Below the pieces are notes generated by a model. The model worked only from the letters and a program-made list of their open reading frames with translations, did no database searches and was not told the DNA's origin. The position numbers and the translations under genes were made by a program. Positions 55,908 through 64,000 of a stretch of 64,000 nt of DNA are shown here, in pieces; the first letter of the stretch is position 1; each line of letters begins with the position of its first letter. The DNA is from Orychophragmus violaceus (Eukaryota; Streptophyta; Magnoliopsida; Brassicales; Brassicaceae), in assembly GCA_030180135.1 (NCBI GenBank), contig CM058231.1:28399034-28463033 (forward strand). The letters run 5' to 3'.

Positions 55908-57168
55908 GAAAAATGCCAATAATACACGAATTTTAGGAATCTGGCTAAAAAATACCTCAACTCCATACGACACACCGTTATCTGATTTAACAGACTAATT
56001 AGATGACGTTTACGCACCATTTACTGTGCCGTTAATTATAAACAAAACTCTTTGAATCTAGCAAAAAAATACCTCAACTTCATGTATTGCCAAACAATAC
56101 CTAATCTTTTGTTTGACTTTTAAATAATACACAAACTAATGGTTGACTTGGCTAAAATGACATACCGTTATCAGATTTAACTGACTAATTAAATGGCATT
56201 TACGCACTGTTTACTGCGTCATTAATTATAAACAACGTCGTTTTGTCATTAATTTGTTTAATAAAAAAATTTTAAATCAGTCACAGACAAAGCTCAAACT
56301 CGGGTTTGGTATGCCTTGGGAGAATGTTTTATCGCCACTGTGCTGAAAGGAAACCTCAAGGTTAAGTTTGTATCAGTGGAACGACCACCTCGAACCAAAA
56401 CTTCTTTCTCTGTTCTGTCTTTCATTTGAGAGTCTCTCAGATCATCACTGATGTCTGAAACTCGTACTCCTCAGATGCCAAGTTGTAGTGGCATTGACAT
56501 TTTTGGCTATATCTTTAAGATCCCTATATTAGAGAAGTTGAAAAGAGAAACTTTTAAGCTTTGGATAAATAAAGATTGAGCTGAGTATTTTAATATAAAA
56601 AATTTGATCTAAATTTTTTTATGATTAATAACAGTAGATCCATGAATTCTGGGCAGCGAGCACACATATTGAATCAGAACGATGAAACCCAGAAACTTAA
56701 AATTTTGACTTAGCGATCACGTCGTTGTAAATACAATTATTTTCTTGTGTATCTCGATGAAATTACTTTGGCACAATGGCAACAAAACATTCTCCCATGG
56801 CATACCAAACCCGAGTTCGAGTCTTGTCTGTGACTGATTTTAAAAAAAAAATTATTAAACAAATTAATGACAAAACGACATCGTTTATAATTAGATATTG
56901 TTTGGTCAGGCATGGAGTTCGTGTATTTTTTCCAGATTCAAAGAGTTCGTGTATTATTTGTTTATAATTAATGGTACATTAAACGGTGTGTATACGTCAT
57001 CTAATTAGTATGTTAAATCAGATAACGGTGTGTCATTTTGGCCAAGTCAACCATTAGTTTGTGTATTATTTAAAAGTCCAACAAAAGATTAGGTATTGTT
57101 TAGCGAGACATGGAGTTGATGAATGTTTTGGCCAGATTCAAAGAGTTCGTGTATTATTTGGCATTTTC
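55908..57168. mobile_element. Long-TIR (MULE-like) element with tRNA-like sequence in its arms
   Basis: Outer ends GAAAAATGCCAATAATACACG and its complement at 57168 begin inverted arms of about 400-430 bp (55908-56343 and 56768-57168). Each arm contains internal direct repeats (CCGTTATCTGATTTAAC / CCGTTATCAGATTTAAC). At the inner end of the right arm, TGGCACAATGG (56770-56780) is an exact A-box and GAGTTCGAGTC a weak B-box; the left arm has the complement with changes. The 425-bp centre holds no recognised gene. I found no 9-bp duplication, so the MULE assignment rests on arm length. Confidence 0.6.
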
Positions 57169-57545
57169 TATATATATTATATTGTAGTGCATTAATCATT
57201 TATACGACGTGTTTGATTGCCATGGCTGCTCTCACATATTTTGCATCTGCCTTACTTTCATGATGTTTTCTCGAGCTTAAATCTATGGATTTGAATATGA
57301 TGATTTTTATTTTTGTTTTGTTTCTACAGGTGATAGGTACTTAAAACAATATGTGATTCAAGATTTATTGGTAATCATAACAATTGAGAAGACGACGACG
57401 AGTGTTTTATCCTAACGAGTACAGAATGAGATGATGTGTGGTGTGGCTCGCGTGTGTCTTCAAGGTGCTGCCGCGGTGGATGAAGATATTCTGATATATG
57501 GTGCACAACGTGAGTATCATGGTTGACTTGAGGAGAAAAGGTAAT

Positions 57546-58817
57546 TTTTTTTTTCTAACAGCGAAGGATTCATTTCATTCATAAGATAAAACCATGTACA
57601 ATACAATTTTGAAACAGAAGCTGGCGAGTTAAAAAGACTAACTTCCGGAGACTAAGCCGACAGATTTATAGGAAATCCCCAGAGACAAAAGTCGGCGGAT
57701 TAAAAGGGAATCCCCGAAGACATTAAACTGAAAGACCAATGAGAAACCCCATAGCTAAACTTAGTAGTCGCAAAAATTGAACGAGATCAACAAACAAGAC
57801 ATCCGAGAAGCATCCACACCATGAAGCGAGGGAGATTAAAGAGTAACACCAAGGCCGAACTTTATTTGGATCAAACCATCGGGTCACAAAAAGAGTGCTC
57901 CAATTTTAGGAGTCACGAGAGACCGAATGCAGACCACTCGAGGCAGACGAAGGAAGAACTTTTATCATCTGACAACCGACGACCAGATGCGAGAAAGAGC
58001 CGCAACTCCAAATCCTAAAGCTAGAGCCGGAGAACCCTTGCAAAGATGCAGAAGATACCGAAGACAAACCACGTGAACTAAACCGAAGCAACCAGAATTT
58101 AGGATAAGCGTTCACTCGAAACACAACTTCAACACCACCCGAAGCAAACTAAACCGAACAAAAACCTGCCCAACGAAGCATGGGCTCCAAAACAACAAAG
58201 GAGAACCTCAGCCAGTTACAGGAGACCAAAAGAACCGAGTCCAAAGAACCTAGACCACCCGCACAGTACAAACCTTCGTAGAGACGGGCAAGACAACGAA
58301 CACGGGCCAAATCACAAAGGCAGGGGAACAAGATCTCGACCAGTTCCCACGACAAGCTAGCCAACAGCCAAGGAGCTAACAACAAACACGATTGATAAAC
58401 CAAACTATTCCTACAACAATCTAAACCACCTAACCGAACCCCAAAAAAACTCAGATCCAGACAATGAAGGAGTTAAGTCTGCCAAAAATCATCCTCACCT
58501 GCAACTCACCACCAACGGCCGAGGCAAGCAAGGAGAACGGCGGCAAACACAACCTACACCGCAGAGGCCTCACACCTCTTAACCGACAGAAGTAGATTGC
58601 CACCAAAACCAGAGGAGGAGCGGAGGAATACCGAGACTGAGAACAGGGAGAGGAGAGGTGGAGACTGGTCGCCACAAAGAGAGAAGACAGAGGTGACCTC
58701 TCCCTGGCTCCGGCGAGGAGCGCCGGTCAGCCGGGGAGGCAGCAGGACGGCGGATCTGAACTTTGGTTTTGACTTCGAAATCTGTGCCCGGGAGCGTCTG
58801 GAGAGAGATAACTTGAA
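57546..58817 (-). mobile_element. Sadhu-like non-autonomous retroposon
   Basis: 1272 bp flanked by identical 15-bp copies AGGAGAAAAGGTAAT at 57531-57545 and 58818-58832. A T run directly follows the left copy, i.e. a minus-strand poly-A tail. The minus-strand 5' half is GC-rich with CTCCGGC words, and the last 50 bp (TGAATGAAATGAATCCTTCG) precede the tail. No ORF has a recognisable domain. Structure and size fit Sadhu-type retroposons mobilised by LINEs. Confidence 0.78.
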
Positions 58818-59093
58818 AGGAGAAAAGGTAATATATTAGAAAATTGTTATTACTTCATTTTTATCATTTTTCTTCATTCTTAATTACTCTTTTTATTTTT
58901 CTACTTTAATTTTTGTCTTCATTTAAATTTCTTTATTAAACAGCTCTTGATTCAGGTTAGAAGAAAAAAGTGATTAAAAACTTACGTTTTATTTTTACGT
59001 TATTCTATTATTATTTCATTCAATATTTAATATACATGTACGTTATATTTTTTATTGTGGTCAAGTATATATTAAAAATACTTTTAATAAACG

Positions 59094-59096
<3 letters not shown>

Positions 59097-59137
<41 letters not shown>
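59097..59137. repeat. (TA)n microsatellite
   Basis: About 20 TA dinucleotides. Confidence 0.9.
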
Positions 59138-59140
<3 letters not shown>

Positions 59141-59937
59141 GTAACAATTTAAAGCGTAAGACAAATACAAGTTTGGATTATCAAATCGTAAACCATACTG
59201 TTTATGGTAAATATGTTTATTAAAGAACTTATTCAACATTTTATTTTATAATTTAAAATGATAAATTATCAATATTTATGTACTATTAAATATTCCACTT
59301 ATTTTTAGGAGTGATCACAAGAAAAATTCATAGAATTCTGACGAAAAAGTTTTTGGATTTAGTTTATAATTACACTTATTTTCTTATAATAACATTATCC
59401 TAATAATTTTTTCAAAATGCAGGAAATTTATTTCTTAATTTACGTTTACCTTTAATTCTGATTAAAATAATTTATTTATTTATTTATTTATTACTTCCAC
59501 CGGTTTAGGATAGTTGTATATTTATATCCCTATAATCATGGATTGATTTATTTAAAATTTTCAAAAGAACTATAACATTTTTATTTTATTTTGATTTAAT
59601 CCAAAAAAACATAAGAAAAGATATAACATATCTAGGTCCTCCTTTTGAATAATTAGGGAACAAATATCTTTTCAATTTCTAAATGTAAAATATATAGACA
59701 TACAACAAAAGTCAATAAGAATATTAACATAACTAAAAGGTAAATTCTGAAATTGTATTTAAATTAAGTAAATCCTAATAATAACTAATGTAGGTTTCAA
59801 CCTCCTTATACTTACCCAATTTCGATTTCCATATCAGATTTGTTTTTATTTTTCTTTCTTTAGAAAACTTAGCCACCTACATTAATTATGTAATATTGAC
59901 CAGACACACACTAAACCATCTAAAATTCTAAATACTA

Positions 59938-60206
59938 CTCTCTCCGTTCCTAAATGATTGATGTTTTAGGATTTTCACACATATTAAGAAGACATATTAA
60001 AATATGTCTATAAATGCATCGTTTTTTTGTTATTAACAATTTCCTATAATTTTAAACCAATAACAATTCAATAAATCTAATTATTTTTTTTGAAGTTTAC
60101 AATTCATCATCATTAAATAGTAAAACCTGCATAGAAAATCTAAAACATCAATCTTTATGAAACAAAAATAAAATTTAGAAAATCAATCATTTAGGAACGG
60201 AAGGAG
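59938..60206. mobile_element. Stowaway-type MITE
   Basis: 269 bp with termini CTCTCTCCGTTCCTAAATGA / TCATTTAGGAACGGAAGGAG and TA on both sides (59936-59937, 60207-60208). CTCCSTCCGTT ends and a TA duplication are diagnostic of Stowaway (Mariner). Confidence 0.92.
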
Positions 60207-60900
60207 TATTAGTTTAGAATTATATTTGAAAATAATCATATAATTTGTAAATTTCACATGCACTGCCATTTAGAGTTAATCTGCATATTCTAATAATTTA
60301 ATCTTATCCGTTCGTTTTAAAGAGATTAATATCCATGAGTTGAAATATTTACATATTTTTAAAGGTGCTTTTAAAATACAGGTATATTTAGTATTTAAAG
60401 TTATATCATATTTTGAAGGGAGCTTTTAAAATACGGGTATATTTTTAATCCATTTTTTGATAGTGCAGAAAAATCTATAAAATATATAACTAATAATTAC
60501 CTCCAAAAAAGATAATTTTTTTTTTTGAAAACATATCTAACTCAAATTTTTTAATTATCACAATTTATGTTTTAATAGTACAAAATAAATAAACATATTC
60601 AATACATTTCTAAAATTAATTAATTTGTTAAATAATGATAAATTGTAAATATCAAAGTTTGTTTTGTTAGAAAAACTAAAACAATATATAATATGAACTA
60701 CTATATGACCAACATTATCAAATAAACTAAGATGAAAGACTATAAAAACGATCTAAAAAAACCATTTAACCAATATTCATTTTGTCTGATAATATGTCAT
60801 TTGTTTTCGAGATCAAGGTTCAAATAATAAACAGGTCAAGAAAATAATCTAAATAAAACAACTAACTTATATTTCGCGCTAAGCGCGGATCAAAATCTAG

Positions 60901-61376
60901 TATTCTTATTAACCTAATTATACCGTCATAGCCTAATTACACAATGATAATGGCCCAATATATTCTATAACCTAATATCTTCCGGCAATTTCATACATGG
61001 TAACACACGTGGGATTGGATACATTTTCAAAGCATCGACGTTGTATCTGACCCTCGGATCATCTTCACGGTGTTTATACTACCATAGGGTCCTCAATGGT
61101 GTTTATACTTCATCATAGAGTTATCGATTTGATGGAAAATACATCATGCTTGTAGTTGTGTATCTCAACATCTCATCGTCATCACAGTGCCATCCAATTC
61201 GCAGTCATAAATGGCAACCAATCATCTTCTCCGTCGGATCCATATAAATCTATCAGAGCCATCACTTCAACAAAATATTTGTGGCTAAATTTGTAGTTGA
61301 GAAATAGTCACATGAAATTTAAACATATTCATGCTCACGATTTACAACAAAATCGTAGTCAAAATTTTGTAATGAC
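60901..61376. other. Intergenic, nothing recognised
   Basis: No ORF. Words such as ATTTGTGGCTAAATTTGTAG near the right edge may belong to another old repeat. Confidence 0.3.
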
Positions 61377-61604
61377 CACTACTAGAAAACATGGCCATAA
61401 CCGACGGATTAACCTATATAACAAATCCCGTCGTAAATTCCGTCAGCGGACCGACGGATAATTGACGGTGACGAAGTCATCAGATTTTTGTCAGTAAAAT
61501 CCGACGGCAAAAGATTCTGTCAGAAATTTTATGATGGATTCCCGACGAAAACCTGTTTCCGTCGATAATCCGTCAGAAACCTGTCGGTTCCATGTTACCG
61601 TTAA
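61377..61604 (+). mobile_element. CACTA element, left end fragment
   Basis: Starts CACTACTAGAAAAC, the typical CACTA terminal repeat, followed by a subterminal cluster of GACGGAT/CCGTCR words in both orientations (at least eight). It is cut at about 61604 by the Athila LTR; the other end lies beyond the window. Confidence 0.75.
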
Positions 61605-63146
61605 TAGATACCTTAACATAGCTTTAGTGTGTTTTGAGTGGTTTCGATCATGATTTTAGTGTGTTTTAGCTTTAGGACAATGCAGTTAGGCATCATTAGG
61701 ATTGCATATACCTTGTTTATCTTTTTGTAGGTGATGGAAAGCATGATTGAAGCAACCAAGAGACAATGGAGGAGATAGGGACTGGAAAACACCCAAAAAG
61801 AAGTGGGAAAACAGCTAAGGATCACGTCAAGTACTCACAGCGGCGTCCTACAACAGCCTACCGAGGTTGCTATGGAGATTTTCGGATGAAGAAAGTTCAC
61901 AGCAACCTGTGCAGCGGCCTACTGAAGTCGCTCTGAATAATCAACTCTCACAGCGGCATCGTACAGCGGGGTCCCAATGCCGCTGTACGATAGTGAAGAA
62001 ATTTGCGGGAGCTCCAGCGGCTTCCCACAACGACGTCCCGAAGTCGTTGTGGATCATGTCTCCTCACAGCGGCATCTCACAGCGAGGTACCGATGCCGCT
62101 GTGAGACTAACTTTTCAACATGTTCCTTTTTCTTTTGCTTTCGGCTTGTAGACCCTCCATGTGAGTGTTGTCGACCTTACACTCTGCTTTCTTCTATTTA
62201 AGGGCTCTTGGTGTGTTTAGAGAGCTATATCACCTCTTGTAAAAAATCTACTTCAAACAATTTAGTTTTCTTTGATATTTTACGCAATTTGAGTTTTGTT
62301 CTTGAGTTCTTATTTAAGTTCTTCTTTAAGTTCTTCTTATTTTCATATTTTCTCATCTAAATCATGTTTTGCTTTTTATTTCTATGGCTAGTGAGTAGTT
62401 CATTTTAAGTTTCTGGGTTTGAGTAAGGTGAGGGTGATCTAGATATGGTTTAGGATGTTTAAAACTTGGAAACTTTGATTTCTTACTTGTTAGAAGTTCC
62501 TAATGCTAGGATTGAAGTAGCTAATCAATTCCTTAATCTTAAATGTTGCTAGCACTGAGAAGTGTAGTTAATGTTTGAAACTCTATCAAGTGATTTACAT
62601 ACTTAACCAATGAGAATCGATGTTTAAGGTGTTTAGTGGTGATAAGAACTTGTTCATAATGCATATTTATCTTGAAATTACCAATGAGAATTGATGTTAA
62701 TGCTTGATAGATATAAGGCTATTACCATGAGAGTGGAGTAGCTTGATATGTTGTTCTTAGCCTAAGAAATCATTCTATTGTTGTTGAACATTTCTGAATT
62801 AATTGTTGATCACCAAACCGAAAACTCAACCAAAGGAACTTAGTCTTTTAATCAATTGTCTTAACAATCATCTTGCTCTGTTTTTGTTCTGTTTTAAATC
62901 TATCTTGGATATCGTTTGAATTTGTATCTTTATTTTGTAATCATGTTTGGAATTTGGTTATCTTGTTAATCATTACTAGCTTAGCCATAAAACCCACAAT
63001 TTAATTTGGTTGCACTTAGATTAAGCGAACACCTGTATTCTTAGTGTGTTTGATCACCCAAGTGGATTGACACCCCTAAAACTACAAAGACTAGGTTGTA
63101 AACTTGCAGCTGAAGTGGTGTTGAAGGGAACTTTTTATGCTTATCA
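61605..63146 (+). repeat. 5' LTR of the third Athila-type element
   Basis: Contains a cluster of GC-rich hairpins: CAGCGGCAT/ATGCCGCTG (61951-61985), CCACAACGAC/GTCGTTGTGG (62025-62052) and CTCACAGCGGCAT/ATGCCGCTGTGAG (62063-62105). TATTTAAGGGC at about 62197 is a possible TATA-like element. Confidence 0.75.
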
Positions 63147-63274
63147 AGTTTGGCGCCGTTGCCATCTTGGGTGGAAATTAAGCCATTAGGATTTGGTTTT
63201 TGCTTGAGACTAAGTCTTTCGGTTACATTGATATCTCACAGTCTCTACCTTGTTCTCCTTTGTTTTGCAGGTGA

Positions 63275-63963
63275 GTGAACTTGAGGAGAAGGGGACCAAC
63301 AAACCTAATACCTCGAGTGGACGATATAAGAGCACTAGAAAGGAGCATGTCAAGGGAGATAAGAAAACAACTGCTATTTGAGAGAATTCAAGAAGCCATG
63401 GCTGACCCAAACCAACAACAACATGATGGTGACGTTTTTGAGAACCCAGGCCATGAAGGACAAAGGCCAATACATCCACCAAGAGTGCATAGAGCCAATT
63501 GGAACATACGACGAACAAAGCATTCATGGCTACCAAACTGGAATCATGGCACCAGCAGTGGACAAAAACAACTATGAAATCAAGGCAAGCATCATCAACA
63601 TGGTGCAAGGAAGAAAGTTTCATGGCCTACCAATGGAGGATCCACTAGATCACCTACACAACTTCGACAAGTTCTGCCGAACAGTAAGGATCAATGGGAT
63701 TTCAGAAGTTGCATTTAAGGTGATCCTATTTTCTTTCTCACTTGGAGATAGAGCCCATCTATGGGAGAAGAACCTTCCTGCAAATACCATTAACTCTTGG
63801 GATAACTGTAAGAGAGCTTTCCTTTCCAAGATCTTCTCAAAATCAAGGACTGCAAGATTGAGGAATGAAATATCAAGTTTCAAACAAAAGGCCACATAGA
63901 ACTTTGGAGAAGCATGGGAAAGATTCAAAGGCTACACCAATCAGTGTGATATGCTCAGAGTTT
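63275..63963 (+). pseudogene. Athila gag, N-terminal part, broken
   Basis: ATG 63275 opens a frame to 63577. From about 63440 the gag similarity is in the other frame (63378-63899): YEIKASIINMVQGRKFHGLP, MEDPLDHLHNFDKFCRTVRI, FSFSLGDRAHLWEKNLPANT, SWDNCKRAFLSKIFSKSRTA and RLRNEISSFKQKAT. A TAG follows (63897-63899), after which NFGEAWERFKGY continues in frame. This is the core capsid region of Athila gag, with one frameshift and one stop. It would form the virus-like particle in an intact relative. Confidence 0.85.
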
Positions 63964-64000
63964 AATCCCTAGAGTTACACTGCAAGTGCACAAACATGAC

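Larger units (their letters stand above)
55136..60900 (+). mobile_element. Probable non-autonomous Helitron with three nested insertions
   Basis: Starts TCTATACTACTAAAATAGAAG after A (55135) and ends TTTCGCGCTAAGCGCGGATCAAAATCTAG-type sequence before T (60901). The hairpin CGCGC-TAA-GCGCG lies just before the CTAG. These are Helitron ends, and the pair is in the same orientation. No Rep/helicase ORF is present. It encloses the long-TIR element (55908-57168), a Sadhu-like retroposon (57546-58817) and a Stowaway MITE (59938-60206). That one Helitron spans both ends is inference; they could belong to two truncated copies. Confidence 0.6.
61605..64000 (+). mobile_element. Third Athila-type element, 5' part (continues beyond window)
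   Basis: An LTR of about 1.54 kb ends CTTATCA and is followed by TTTGGCGCCGTTGCC and an Athila-like gag. The left edge (AGATACCTTAAC, about 61605) is approximate because the expected TG start is altered. The last bases (63980-64000) read TGCAAGTGCACAAACATGAC, also found near LTR ends in this lineage. Confidence 0.8.

Noticed and set aside
58597..58839. 80-codon plus-strand ORF rich in Arg and Glu
   Set aside because: It lies on the antisense of the Sadhu-like retroposon's GC-rich half and crosses its target duplication.

Overview
The window is nuclear DNA of a flowering plant, almost certainly a Brassicaceae species. It holds one clear single-copy host gene, an intronless adenylate isopentenyltransferase of the IPT1 type at 7927-9000 (+). 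Nearly everything else is transposable-element sequence, much of it nested. The elements are of kinds familiar from Brassicaceae: Athila-type Gypsy, Tork-type Copia, Tat-like Gypsy with an antisense ORF, Ta11-type LINEs, Helitrons ending in CTAG, Sadhu-like retroposons, tRNA-derived SINEs and several MITEs. I cannot name the species. A. thaliana is unlikely because the IPT1 protein differs in many places from the sequence I remember.

Left part (1-13.6 kb). The 3' part of an Athila-like element (1-2827) sits in an older minus-strand LTR remnant with its own LTR and primer-binding site (3571-4029). A 939-bp insertion with a 15-bp target duplication, a tRNA-derived SINE with a 16-bp duplication, and a minisatellite element (6147-7330) follow. 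The minisatellite carries E2F-consensus sites and ends about 0.6 kb upstream of IPT1. IPT1 makes isoprenoid cytokinin precursors in plastids. Its 3' side is AT-rich intergenic DNA with one more SINE.

Middle part (13.6-41 kb). A short Helitron lies beside a degenerate 5-kb LINE (14.75-19.69 kb, minus), a Copia remnant lacking RT, and a DUF4283/zf-RVT/RNase H-type pseudogene. That pseudogene is split by a Tork-type Copia element (24405-35995, 5-bp duplication GTCTC). The Copia 3' LTR is in turn split by a 5-kb non-autonomous Athila-like element (30846-35851, duplication ATCCC). By hand, the Copia LTRs differ at about 3% of positions and the Athila LTRs at about 1.5% outside one deletion, which agrees with the nesting order. 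A 198-bp hAT MITE and a 3.2-kb Helitron carrying a Sadhu-like retroposon follow.

Right part (41-64 kb). A Harbinger-type MITE is split by a 7.7-kb Tat-like element (42126-49835, duplication ATCTC). It has minus-strand gag-protease, no recognisable RT or integrase, and a plus-strand antisense gene with a coiled-coil C-terminus. Next comes a 3.5-kb composite of inverted-repeat modules and about ten copies of a short cassette. A Harbinger MITE follows, abutting a small ORF with a possible signal peptide. A probable 5.8-kb Helitron holds a long-TIR element, a Sadhu-like retroposon and a Stowaway MITE. The window ends in a CACTA end fragment and a third Athila-type element whose gag is broken and runs off the edge.

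The observations I rank highest are the E2F-site minisatellite next to IPT1, palindrome clusters placed alike but different in sequence in the Athila LTRs, three near-identical purine-rich motifs in the Athila 3' regions, and the intact nesting chronology. I found no convincing new enzymatic or defence system.
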